Source of the DNA: Nematostella vectensis
Taxonomy: Eukaryota; Cnidaria; Anthozoa; Actiniaria; Edwardsiidae
Assembly: GCF_932526225.1 (NCBI RefSeq)
Contig: NC_064035.1
Location: 14,390,566 to 14,454,565 of the forward strand
Length of the DNA stretch: 64,000 nt
Direction: 5' to 3'
The notes beneath the pieces are model-generated. The model was not told the origin of the DNA. It ran no database searches and saw nothing but the letters and a program-made list of their open reading frames with translations. This document shows, piece by piece, positions 54,501 through 64,000 of this stretch. Position 1 is the first letter of the stretch, and every line of letters starts with the position of its first letter. A program made the translations under genes and the position numbers.

Positions 54501-57500
54501 TGATAGTGTCTTTAAATGCGCAATCGCGCAATCGTTTTCTAGATGCTCGTCGAAGTCGTACCCTTCCTACCTACCGTCCACTACCGTGGTCATCTGCTTC
54601 CACAACGAGGCGTGGTCGACTCTACTCCGGACGGTGCATAGTGTGATTGACAGAAGCCCCGCCCACCTACTGAGAGAAATACTGCTTATTGACGACTTCA
54701 GCACACACGGTAGAGTGGATTAAGAATAGGTCTTGTCGAATAATGTCGTTGCTGTTGTTGTATGGTGCTGCTATTTTTATACTGCTACTGTTGTTCTTGT
54801 TCTTGTTGATGTTGTGATTTTTAATGTTGCTGACTTTGTTGTGCTGTTTTCGATAATGGTGCTGCTACTGTTGTTCTTGTTCTTGTTGATGTTGTGATTT
54901 TTAATGTTGCTGACTTTGTTGTGCTGTTTTCGATAATGGTGCTGCTACTGTTGTTCTTGTTCTTGTTGATGTTGTGATTTTTAATGTTGCTGATTTTGTT
55001 GTGCTGTTTTCGATAATGGTGCTGCTGCTGTTGTTCTTGTTGTTGATATTATAGTTGTTGGTATTGTTTTAGCTCCGGTTCTTATGCTGTTGTTTTTGTT
55101 GATATAGTCTTTTTATTGCTCTTTGCTCCTGTTGTTGTTGCTGATTTTGTTGTTACCGTTTTCTTGATGTTTTATTGTTGCCTCCAGGAATAAACCTTTC
55201 TTGACGTTTTTGTATTTCTCAGATTACTTGAAATCTAAGCTTTCTGCATACGTGGCTAAGCTACGTAATGTTCGAGTCCTTCGCACCTCAAAACGGGAGG
55301 GGTTAATCCGGGCACGTCTAATCGGTGCGCGCGCAGCCAAGGGTGACGTCATCACATTCCTCGACGCACACTGCGAGGCTAATGTTGACTGGCTGCAGCC
55401 GCTGTTGTCGCGTATCCATAGTGACCGGACTATTGTGGCCGTGCCTGTGATTGATATAATCAGCTCGACCAACTTCATGTACAGCGGTACGCCATCCGCT
55501 GTGATTGGAGGTTTTAGCTGGGATATGCAATTTACGTGGCATTCGTTGCCAAACAACAGGCAGAGCGAGCGAAAGGATAGGACAGCGCCTATCAGGTAAA
55601 GACATGGGAGTAGTGCTGAAAATAGTCATACTTATGCTTTATTTACCAAATTCAATTCGAAATTTAGCAGTTGCATCCCTAGGTCAGCCGATGGCAGTGG
55701 CTGAATTTTCACACTTTACTGGGATGACAAAATAGTGGATGAGGTGGATGAGACAGGGCACCACTCTTACTCTGCGTGTATCTAATAATCCACAGGACTC
55801 CCACAATGGCCGGAGGCTTGTTCTCTATTGATCGCAAGTACTTCTTCGAGTCGGGCTCTTATGATGAAGGAATGGACGTGTGGGGAGGTGAAAATCTGGA
55901 AATGTCATTTAGGGTCAGTATGATGGCTGCTTCATTGGTTATGTGACCATGTTTGGCGACTAGTACATGTTTGAATGCCGGGAAGTGACGTAGCATCCTA
56001 AAAGGTTGGGTGGTGAAGGTGGTGGTGGTGGTGGTGGGGGGGGGGGTATGTGTGTGTAGGGGGGGAGGGGGGGTGGCACTCCATTGCCTCACAAGAATAA
56101 ACTTTGAAGACCTCCCTTTACTGAGATCGTATCGTATATCTTTTTTCCTAAATCGTCTTAGGGTCTGGGTCCTCGTTGTGCACGGTTTGGTGCTGGATTA
56201 ATGGAGGCATTACCCGGCACTTCTCGTCGTGCATATCCGAACTTCCTCTTTATAAAGTATCTCAACTCACTTAACCTCAAGCAGTAAACGATGAGATTAA
56301 AAAATGAGTTTAGTGGCGTGAGATCCAGCAAAATGTATTTCCGATTGTAGTAAGGAAGGCTTTATTAAAAACGCAAGATCAGCCGGTGCTTAGAAGACGT
56401 GATTTTTATTTGCTTGTGATTGATTTTCTGCTCTGTCTTTTAAAGATTTGGCAATGCGGTGGGAAGTTGGAAATCTTACCCTGTTCACGTGTCGGTCACG
56501 TGTTTCGTACCCGTTTTCCGTACTCGTTTCCAGGCGGGTACTCAGAGGTCAGCGTTAACTTGGCACGTGTTGTTCACGTGTGGATGGATGAATACAACCA
56601 GTACGTGTACATGAAGCGGCCAGACTTGCAAAGCCTTAAGTACGGAGACATCACTTCACGTGTTGCTCTTAGAAACAAGTTGAAGTGCAAGAGCTTTAAG
56701 TGGTATCTGGAAAACGTGTACCCGGAACAGACCTTTCCCGGAGGGGGCTCGAAAGTTCATGGAGAGGTACGTCATTATAGCCACGAGGGCCATATAGAAA
56801 TACTCATCAATCACCGCACAACGACACGTTTACTTGTTTTCAAATAACTCTTGAATACACTAGAATTATGATGAGGCGATGATAATGAGGCCCGATCAAA
56901 AAATTGCAAATTGATACTATTCGTGTTGTGAGAATACAACGGGCGATATCGGTCGGAAAGGTACAGCGCACAGGCAGATTGTTAATCTAGGCGTGATAGA
57001 GCACGGAGTTGAATTTCATAGGTCGTTCGTAATGAATAATTGTAAGTTACTTACAATTATTAATGATTAAAATAACCATATCTGTTGGCAAATTGAAATT
57101 TAGCTCTACCCAGCCCTAAGGGCCGACCGGTGTGTTGGTTCGGGTTGCCAATTATTCAAGTCGACAACTTTGTTTTTGTTGGCCCTTTCTCGGTTTTCGG
57201 ACCCGTCTGGTAAAATTTAACTTCAAATGTTTTCAAACACACCTATTTTCACCAAGATCCCTCCCCTCTTGAATAGTGACCGGTCCAGATAAGTTCCAGT
57301 TATTTCTAGTAAAAAAGGTATATGTCTATTCGTTGCTTACCGATGTGCTCCCATCGTAGATCCGTAACCCGCGCACTAACCTATGTGTGGATACGATGGG
57401 AAGGTCTATGACTGGTGTTCTTGGCTTGTCTCAATGCCATGGACTGGGTGGAAATCAGGTGAGTCTTAATACCCTGTTAGTATAATGCTTAGAAGCGTTT

Positions 57501-58702
57501 CCATCTTGTCCGGATCTTGTATTTCATGTCATTCTTAGCACCATTTCATGATAACTTATGATCTTCACTCTTTAATTTCGTTATTTTCCGATATTAACGG
57601 TAATGCCTTTGTTATTGTTGCAATAAATATTGTCAAGATTCTTATCCTTTACCCAGATGTGTCCTTGACTGTTGCTCTTTTTCCCTCAATCTCTATGCTA
57701 TTCCGGTGTTTAAGGATTGTGTTAATCATTACCATGCATTGTACAGCTTTTTTTCCTGACGTCTGAAGGCCAGCTAAGGACAGGGGATGATTCACACCCT
57801 CTCTGCGCCGAGGCCCTGGACCGAGAGATTATGCTGATGGGATGTGACGATCGTGAGGAAAATAAACAGTGGAAGATTAAGGTATTATAGATACAGGCGC
57901 GGATACAGGGTGCGCACGCACCTCCCACTCCTACCCCCTTGGCCTCCAAAAAATGGGCTATTTCTATTGAAATACCTTGAAAATTATCCTTTTTCCATGT
58001 TCCATGCGCACCTCTCCCCGAAATTGATCGATATTGTAGAGTGGGGGGAATGAAACCACTGTACAGATAAAAATAAAACCCTTGGAGCAGAGGCAAGAAC
58101 TAGCATAACTCACGTCGAAACCGGAAATCTAACAAGCACAGGTACTACAGAGCGGCGCCAACTGCGCCACCTAGGCCCCCCCTACTGCCACCCCCCTTGC
58201 CTCCCCACCCTTGCCACCCCGCCCTTGCCTCCCCGCCCTTGCCACCCCGCCCTTGCCACCCCGCCCTTGCCAACCCGCCCTTGCCTCCCCACCCTTGCCT
58301 CCCCACCCTTGCCTCCCCACCCTTGTCACCCCGCCCTTGCCTCCCCACCCTTGCCACCCCGCCCTTGCCACCCCACCCTTGCCTCCCCACCCTTGCCACC
58401 CAGCCCTTGCCTCCCCACCCTTGCCTCTTTATTCTCGTCCCCATACCTGCCCTTCTCATGGCCACTCTCTTCTCTCGTCATAAACCCCTCTTTTCTTGTT
58501 AAAGTCTTTCTCCCTTTCTTCTTCTCCTCCTCAACATGTTTTGCTTCTCGTGCTTACATTCCTTGTATTATGTCGACAGGGTAAATCCATCTACCACCGT
58601 TCATTGCGCCTGTGCATGGACATGAATGCAAGCGCGAATAGCGTTGTACTGAGTCCGTGCATGCGCTCATCAAACCAGGAATGGATATTCCCTAAACCTT
58701 GA
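51592..58702 (+). CDS. GALNT: Polypeptide N-acetylgalactosaminyltransferase, complete, 8 exons
   Basis: Golgi enzyme that starts mucin-type O-glycosylation by moving GalNAc from UDP-GalNAc to Ser/Thr. Exons: 51592-52217, 54543-54709, 55223-55595, 55796-55913, 56446-56766, 57360-57458, 57747-57881, 58580-58702; 653 residues, phases agree. Residues about 12-33 form a signal anchor ([20 protein letters not shown]), then a long charged stem to about 175. The catalytic GT-A domain has [19 protein letters not shown], the metal-binding DAH (312-314, [11 protein letters not shown]), and the Gal/GalNAc-T motif with [14 protein letters not shown], then WQCGG and [16 protein letters not shown] ricin-type lectin domain ends the protein ([19 protein letters not shown]). 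The start is the first ATG in a good hydrophobic-anchor context; an upstream in-frame TTG is not used. The exact paralogue cannot be named. Confidence 0.93.
53450..54088. mobile_element. Nested MITE-like elements in GALNT intron 1
   Basis: Inner element at about 53803-54086: left end AAGGTGGTTTTCACGGGATA, right end in reverse complement AAGGTGGTGTTAAACGGGAT, with inner GATACATTGTATCG palindromes. An outer pair is also visible: GACCTTAAGCAAGGACGACG at about 53452, against the reverse complement of 53770-53808 (TTAAGCAACGACGACGGCAA), and CTTAAGGTCCC after the inner element. Noncoding. Confidence 0.55.
54771..55030. repeat. 80-bp tandem repeat, about 3.3 copies
   Basis: Unit marked by CGATAATGGTGCTGCTACTG at 54851, 54931 and 55011, with TTGTTCTTGTTCTTGTTGAT inside. 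Located in GALNT intron 2, near-identical copies. Confidence 0.85.
56486..56662. promoter_or_regulatory. Cluster of five CACGTG E-boxes inside a GALNT exon
   Basis: CACGTG at 56486, 56497, 56564, 56575 and 56657, all within coding exon 5; the first four form two pairs each 11 bp apart. CACGTG is the palindromic core bound by bHLH-zipper factors. No function is shown. Confidence 0.3.
58185..58430. repeat. 14-bp C-rich minisatellite in GALNT intron 7
   Basis: About 17 copies of CCTTGCCACCCCGC and the variant CCTTGCCTCCCCAC, with strong strand bias (C-rich on +, G-rich on -). Frames across it are low-complexity artefacts. Confidence 0.85.
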
Positions 58703-58930
58703 TCAGTGATGCTGTGTCAGCAAGGTGAAGCATTGCCTTCACTCTTTTATAGCGCCAGCCAAACATCTTAGAATGCGTAGGTCGCGGCCCCGTGATGAGA
58801 AAAGGGGCTTCGTGGATGGACAGTCCAAGGGTGGAGGAGAGAAATGGTGGATATTATGTGCTTTTAGTAACAGCTGGGTAACGTCTTGTCCAGTGTAGAC
58901 CTTTATTCACTACCACGTGCCGAACATTCC

Positions 58931-59055
58931 TTACCCTGGAGACCAGAGGCTCCGAGAGTTTTTCGAGCGAAGCGAGAGTTTTTCGAACGAAGCGAGACCC
59001 CCGCCCCCTAGCATGCTGGGAAAAGCGGATATTCAGCCTCTGGAACCCAGGGTAA
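58931..59055. mobile_element. 125-bp MITE with target duplication
   Basis: Starts TTACCCTGGAGACCAGAGGC and ends GCCTCTGGAACCCAGGGTAA, an inverted pair. ACATTCC precedes (58924-58930) and follows (59056-59062) the element, a 7-bp (or 8-bp AACATTCC) target duplication. Inside, TTTTTCGAGCGAAGCGAGAG is partly duplicated. Sits downstream of the GALNT stop. Confidence 0.8.
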
Positions 59056-59548
59056 ACATTCCTCTTTGCACTCGGTAAAACGGCACCAATACAAACTAGG
59101 TTTTGAACAGCATGATACCAAAGAAAGGGGCAGGTGGCGCGGTGCATCCTGGTCTACATGCAGGTTTAATGTGAACGGTTTATGCATTCAAAATTTGTCA
59201 TTTGAAATATCAGATTTATATATTTTATTATACAGATATTATAGCATTTTGCGTTTTTACAGATTTAAGATGCTCCTTTGTTGATAGCGCAAAGATTGCT
59301 AATTATTTCTTTCGTTGCAGCGATTTGTCTGCTTGGTAAATATTTATAGATTGCTATAGGTTATGATAAACAAAATATTATTAAAGAGATAATTTATCAA
59401 CAAGAGGTTACATTGAGTTGGCCCTCCCTGTCCGAAACCAGTCGTTGTTTAAGAGAAAACGGGCCCTGCAAATGCTCATAAATGGTAGAAAATAAAATGG
59501 CGGTCTTGTCCCTTTCAAACCGAAGCTTTGAGCAGAGAAAGAAAACAG

Positions 59549-59730
59549 ATGGAGGAGAAATCGGAAACTATGAACTTGTGCGCAAATAAAAACTACACGA
59601 GCGTACTAAGTAAGGGAGAAGGAGGAACCGTTTCTTTTATTTTTATCCTCTTCGCTTTCGTCTCCCTTGCTCTGATTTTCACACACATCAGGGTGGTACC
59701 AAGGGCGTTCTTGGCAGATTTAATTCAACG
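59549..59730 (+). CDS. Orphan first exon coding a single membrane segment
   Basis: ATG at 59549 opens 60 codons ending at the consensus donor GTAAGC after 59730 (phase 2). The product has about 29 hydrophilic residues (MEEKSETMNLCANKNYTSVL), a hydrophobic segment FIFILFAFVSLALIFTHI and then RVVPRAFLADLIQ. The form suggests a type II membrane protein with its main domain in later exons. I do not recognise the family, and no sure continuation was found before the right edge. Confidence 0.45.
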
Positions 59731-59939
59731 GTAAGCAAACCACAACCCTGCTCCCTATCTGTCTCCGCTCCCTTAGCCGTCTCCGCTCCCTATCCGTCTC
59801 CGCTCTCTTAGCCGTCACCGCTCCCTATCCGTCTCTGACTAATATTCCTTGTAAAAATAAGCTTTTTGAGGCTTTAAAAAAGGCTTATCCTAGCTATATA
59901 TTATAAAATATTTTGAGAGAAAGCTGCTCAGAAGGGAGG

Positions 59940-62041
59940 TCATTCGTACAACTGTGCCTCCTCTTTATCCATGTTCCTCGCATATCTGCGGAGGAGCTCG
60001 TCACTGATCGACACTTTTATGACCGCCGGATCCTCGCGCATGGCGCTGAACCACGCTGAAAGCTTCGGTAGATTCTCGGCGTTTATCGGAAACTCGTGTT
60101 CGGCTGTCGGAAGGCGTCCGAAGAATGGCCATAAAAGGTAATCCAACATTCCCGGCTTTTCTCCTGAAACATCATTGATCAAAAGCTGACTCGGTACCGA
60201 ACACTGTAAAGGGGCGAAGAGGTTGCGGGTGTGAAAAAGCAATGGCATAGCTAGTAGAACTCGAGAAACTCAGACTTAAGGGAACAGAATTATTTCCGAC
60301 CAATTCCCCTACCCCTCTTTAGAAATAATGAACGGTCTCTAAATATCTAAATACACCAACCCCCCCCCCCCCCCCAACAATTACGTTAAGCTTTGACCTG
60401 AGGAGCGAAAGGATGGAAGGATAGTATTTTCATTTTTTTTCTTTCCATTATGAACTAAGCAGTCTCGGTCATTTCCTTATTAGGCATTACATACCATATT
60501 TGGGAGTCCGCTTCAATCATTTTTTTTCGCTTTTTTTTTATCCCTTTAAAGCTTTGTTAGTCGAGAATTTCCACGTAAACTTGCAGGAATTAATGTTTAC
60601 TGCGATTTTGCTGGCAGCCTTCTTGGAAATGGAGCCTAGTCCCTAACGTTTTAGAATATCACAGGTCTCCCCCGCAATCGCACCAGGCTCTTTTAAACCA
60701 TTTAGAAAAACGACGGCCATTGATTGATATTTCCCAATGCGCCACCTACCTCCAAAGAAAACCGTGTTGCTGTCAAGCTCTTGTTCGTAGGTCTGGAAGT
60801 GTTTTGTCAGCTGCTGCACATTCTCCTCTGCATCTCCCGTCCCATTCAACAGGCGGAAATAGCTCGGCATCACCTTAAACATCAAAACGAATCTCTTTTC
60901 GGGTCCCTTGGGTTGAAGAGTTATTTACAGCAGTTTTCTACCCCACTTACCTTGTCAAATCTCTGAGCGAGGAGTTTTTGTCTGCTTTTTGCGTAGGGAT
61001 CGCAGGGGTACAGTGGGATCTTTCGGTAGTAGTCCTCAAGAAATTCTGATGAGTAAAAATATGCAATAATGGATCCTACGTGTAGCAAAATTTCGGGATA
61101 AATTCACATCGAATTCACACCAGCAGTAGTAAGTTTGAACAATAATGTCTTTGAGAAAATATAGTTTTACAACTAGTAAAAAAATAATTGTATTACCGCA
61201 AATGATAACTGATTCCGGGATCAGTTTTCCGTCCATTGTTTCCAGAGTGGGAACCTTGCCCTCGCAATCGGGATGCGTTTGAAACCATTCTGGTTTACTC
61301 TTCAAATTCACATTCACACATTCGTAATCCAAGCCTTTTGCCGCAAGGACAAGTCGTGGACGCTGAAACAGTACATGCATGTTGCAATTACAGGCCCATA
61401 GGCTGAATTTGGAGGGAAGGGGGCGTTTTGTAAGGCTTCCTTAAACTGTATTCAATAGAAGCCGCGTTTACACTAAGCCGCGAAGGATATTCTACTCGCC
61501 TTGAGTGGGGGTGAGTAGTTAGTGCACCTAGCTACGCGCCGGAGCTTCCTCTAGTTACGTTACATGATTTTCATATTTTCTATGAACTTAACATGTATGT
61601 CTGACACATTATGATTTCAAATCCCACCTGCTATTTTGTGTCTTGTCTTTATCTGTCCCACATTATTCCCATGTTGCAGTCACTGACAAGCCTTGCTCAG
61701 TGCTGAGCGTCGACGAGCTCCTCGTAATAGCTACGCTCATGGCTCTAGAAACTTCCAATGATTTATCGAGCCGATCTTATTCGTCGTCCCCCCCCCTGTT
61801 TTCTTTTCTTGAGAAAATTAGATAGGCACAATTTTTGGAATATTCAGGATTCTGAATTTGTCCCAATAATGGATTTTGAGCTGGCATTAATCGTGTAAAA
61901 ATAACACATTCTTACCTCCGCAAAAGGGCAGAAGCGCATGCTATACAGACGAAGTTTGTTTTGGGGCTTCGCGGGCCTACTTGAACCTTTGGAAATGTGG
62001 GTGACCGGCATAGTAATACTTGGGAGCAACTCAATTCTCAT
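59940..62041 (-). CDS. GSTO: Glutathione S-transferase, omega class, complete, 5 exons
   Basis: Exons on the minus strand: 62041-61916, 61362-61197, 61045-60951, 60873-60750, 60163-59940; 245 codons with stop, 244 residues, close to the 241 of human GSTO1. The N-terminal thioredoxin-like domain has RLYSMRFCPFAERPRLVLAA, whose CPF cysteine is the omega-class catalytic residue (glutathione-dependent thioltransferase and dehydroascorbate reductase activity in the family), followed by the substrate-binding GKVPTLE and PESVIICEFLEDYY. The helical C-terminal domain contains FFGGEKPGMLDYLLWPFFGR. Cytosolic by family. The first ATG (62041) is used here, but the second Met at codon 11 is equally possible. 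Unlinked in function to its neighbours. Confidence 0.93.
60359..60376. repeat. Poly(C) tract in a GSTO intron
   Basis: Run of about 17-18 C between GSTO exons 4 and 5; G-rich on the transcribed sense strand of GSTO. Confidence 0.85.
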
Positions 62042-62340
62042 GGTATCCTAATAAAACCATAGCCTTTTATTCAAGAGAAAGCGCGGGACAATTATATAAA
62101 ATTTAGGACCCGCTTGTAAGGTCAAGTTCAGTAAAACAGCTTATTCTTTCTTGGCTAAGAAAAAACATATGTTCTAACCGGCTAAACGGTCGTGGGAGAC
62201 ATGTGGCGGCCCCCACGTCACCACGACGCGTTTCTTATTCTCCCGGCTCCCGGAGGCATTTCAGCCGCTCGTCTGAGTCTCCGAGGACATGGCTATTGGA
62301 GCAACTTCAGAATACGCTATCTATCTGGGGCCGCTTCCTA

Positions 62341-62438
62341 AAAAGCAGGTTATCACTAACCCAGGGATAAATACGTCTATCTCGACTTTTGATTGGATGA
62401 AAAGGGATTTTATCTCTGGGTTAGCGTTAACCTGCTTT
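62341..62438. mobile_element. Hairpin element, about 30-bp arms
   Basis: AAAGCAGGTTATCACTAACC-CAGGGATAAA pairs with TTTATCTCTGGGTTAGCGTT-AACCTGCTTT; loop about 37 bp. Located 300 bp upstream of the GSTO start codon. Probably a small MITE. Confidence 0.65.
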
Positions 62439-62977
62439 CTAGTAACCCGGCCCTGTTCTGATTGTAGGGACTTAGAACTTTAGGCTACCAACAGTGTAAA
62501 TATACGTATACAAACTTGAGAGATTTTTATCCACGTTGACCTATACAGCTATATACTTTTATTTATAAGAACGTCTAATTTTGAGTTGAGGCTGGGCCGT
62601 TCTTATTTTTGGAGTATTTAAAGCAGAATATGCTCTTAACGATGTTCTTAAATTTTAGCGGATATAAAGATTATAATATTAGCAAGAGAATTACACAAAT
62701 GAACAATAGCTAATGCATAAAGTTGTTATTATAAGTGCAATCAAGAGACCATGGTCTCTTGGTACAATTTGATTCTGCATTCACGACTAAAAAGCAATAT
62801 ATTTTTGCTATCTGAGCCTCGGCATGTTCTTAAGATTTGGGGAAATCTCAGGCTGGACGTTTCTTATAAAAAGGTGTACTACAAGTATATTTGCTACATC
62901 AGCATAATCGACGAGGATGGCCGCGCCCGCCTGGGTCTATCGCCTGCTACTACTGTAAAGGAACCTTTTTTTTTCAG

Positions 62978-63076
62978 GCCGCTTATAGATTCGCTGAATT
63001 GTCTGCAAACGAACGACTCAACACGGGATTCGCGGATGTTTCGCCCCCTCCCACCATGCCAATTCTCCACCGAAAG
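62978..63076 (+). CDS. Candidate isolated coding exon
   Basis: Polypyrimidine tract plus CAG at 62977 and a GTGTAT donor after 63076 bracket 33 open codons (AAYRFAELSANERLN, then PPPTMPILHRK in frame 0). A second frame is also open, and the phase does not clearly match the orphan exon at 59549. Weak call. Confidence 0.2.
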
Positions 63077-63098
63077 GTGTATGCACGTCCGTACCTAA

Positions 63099-63118
63099 GG
63101 GGGGGGGGGGGGGGGGGG
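63099..63118. repeat. Poly(G)20 tract
   Basis: Uninterrupted run of 20 G on the plus strand; length may be uncertain in the assembly. Confidence 0.9.
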
Positions 63119-63536
63119 ATGGGCGGAACCTTGTCTTTAAGGATCAAGCTTTTCCTGAAATTATAGTGATGTGAACAATTTAAGTAAGCTATTAGTCATA
63201 TCAATTTTACTTTTAGGTATATTGACCTTACTATTATAGGTCACAAATTAAGCTTTTTATTGGTGCTGTATCGCCCATCGCCATTAGCTGAATTTAGTGT
63301 CACTTGTTTAGAAATTTGGAAATTTTCCTCCCAATTATTTTTAAACCAAAACCAATGTTGGAAAAAAAAACAAGTAAAAGAAAATCTAGTAGCATTTTCA
63401 TCATGAAAAACACCAAATTCAGCTTGTAGTTGCGGATTGATCTACTTCTCTATGGGTATAAGATGTTATGGTTCACCTCATCCAATGAGCATCGGTGATA
63501 ATAACAATAGCAGGATCCACAGGTATAGAATAGAAT

Positions 63537-64000
63537 TCACTCTATCCCATGAGCAAAAATCATCACTATGCCTGGATCTAGAGTCATAGTCTCACCCATG
63601 TGTTCATTCTCACATTTCATGATAACCACTGCCTGCTTCCCTGCTATGCGGTGGCATACATACTGTTCATACCGCCGCCTGTTAAGCTGACGAGTCTCAA
63701 GAGTGCTTAGACCAGGGGGCCATCTACGTTCATGAGCATTTTCCATTAGTTCATTTAGAATGTTAGAAGGACAGCCACTGTCAGCCAAGGCCCGCCGGAT
63801 CACAGCTTGAAGCACAGCATCTGGGGTGGAGATCATACCCCCCCAACGGGTTACCCTAGCTGGCTGTAGACTCAATACCCACTCTAAAAGCTCATCTGTG
63901 TTGTGTTCTATCATGGAAGGGGGTGAGTGGGTGTGGGGGCCAGGAAGAGCAGGCAGAGTTTGCGGGACGTTGATCATTCGCATGGTTCTTATCATCTCCT
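63537..64000 (-). CDS. Last exon of an unrecognised gene (5' end off window)
   Basis: About 150 codons open to the right edge, with stop at 63537-63539. Visible sequence includes TDELLEWVLSLQPARVTRWGG, AVLQAVIRRALADSGCPSNI, RRRYEQYVCHRIAGKQAVVI and ends GIVMIFAHGIE. It is soluble, mixed alpha/beta in look and rich in Arg and Glu. I do not recognise the family. Whether the frame begins inside the window (ATG at 63995) or is a terminal exon entered by splicing cannot be decided here; the lack of a visible promoter and the quality of the frame favour the latter. Confidence 0.6.
   Translation of the reverse strand, partial: EMIRTMRMINVPQTLPALPGPHTHSPPSMIEHNTDELLEWVLSLQPARVTRWGGMISTPDAVLQAVIRRALADSGCPSNILNELMENAHERRWPPGLSTLETRQLNRRRYEQYVCHRIAGKQAVVIMKCENEHMGETMTLDPGIVMIFAHGIE

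Noticed and set aside
57769-57881. Shorter start of GALNT exon 7 at the AG before GCCAGCTAAGG
   Set aside because: In the required phase it meets TAA at once; the acceptor at 57746 keeps frame and gives the family-like LTSEGQLR segment.
58145-58584. Pro/Leu/Cys- or Gly/Trp-rich frames
   Set aside because: 14-bp minisatellite; phase changes make all three frames open by composition.
62751-63098. 115-codon plus-strand frame near the right end
   Set aside because: Starts in AT-rich sequence with no promoter or family signal; only the part between 62978 and 63076 has splice-like borders and is listed as a weak candidate.

Overview
The window is metazoan nuclear DNA. Genes are split into many short coding exons by GT-AG introns full of minisatellites, palindromic MITE-like elements and Penelope-like retroelements. 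The gene types (a SEA/FN3-bearing ionotropic-receptor-like channel, XRN2, a polypeptide GalNAc-transferase, an omega-class GST) and the repeat style suggest an early-branching animal. An anthozoan cnidarian of sea-anemone type is my best guess; that is an inference, not a measurement.

Layout. (1) Positions 1-9442, + strand: 3' part of a large gene coding a SEA domain, three FN3 domains and an ionotropic-glutamate-receptor-like module whose pore loop carries the potassium selectivity filter TTVGYGD. (2) Positions 10719-48564, + strand: a complete XRN2 gene (nuclear 5'-3' exoribonuclease) of 34 coding exons by my reading, with every splice phase agreeing through exon 33. Its introns hold most of the repeats: a Penelope-like cluster with five hammerhead-ribozyme motifs (intron 8), a 2.06-kb foldback element inside a 38-bp minisatellite (intron 9), a trinucleotide array (intron 25), an exon-derived array (intron 28), a 20-bp array (intron 30) and an 11.8-kb 18-bp array (intron 33). 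(3) Positions 51592-58702, + strand: a complete 8-exon polypeptide N-acetylgalactosaminyltransferase of 653 residues with a C-terminal ricin-type lectin domain. (4) Positions 59549-59730, + strand: one orphan exon coding a membrane segment. (5) Positions 59940-62041, - strand: a complete 5-exon omega-class GST of 244 residues. (6) Positions 63537-64000, - strand: last exon of an unrecognised gene running off the right edge.

These genes do not form a pathway; they are ordinary neighbours in an animal genome. The most interesting biology is (a) the FN3/SEA receptor with a K+ filter, like bacterial GluR0 and rotifer AvGluR1, (b) tandem arrays in several introns that begin at, and in two cases copy, the 5' splice site of the preceding exon, one keeping about twenty decoy donors and the other having lost GT in nearly all copies, and (c) young Penelope-like copies in head-to-tail and inverted arrangement whose 117-bp terminal repeats carry hammerhead ribozymes with a compensatory stem change.

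All exon boundaries were read by eye from splice consensus, frame continuity and family resemblance. No alignment or search was run.
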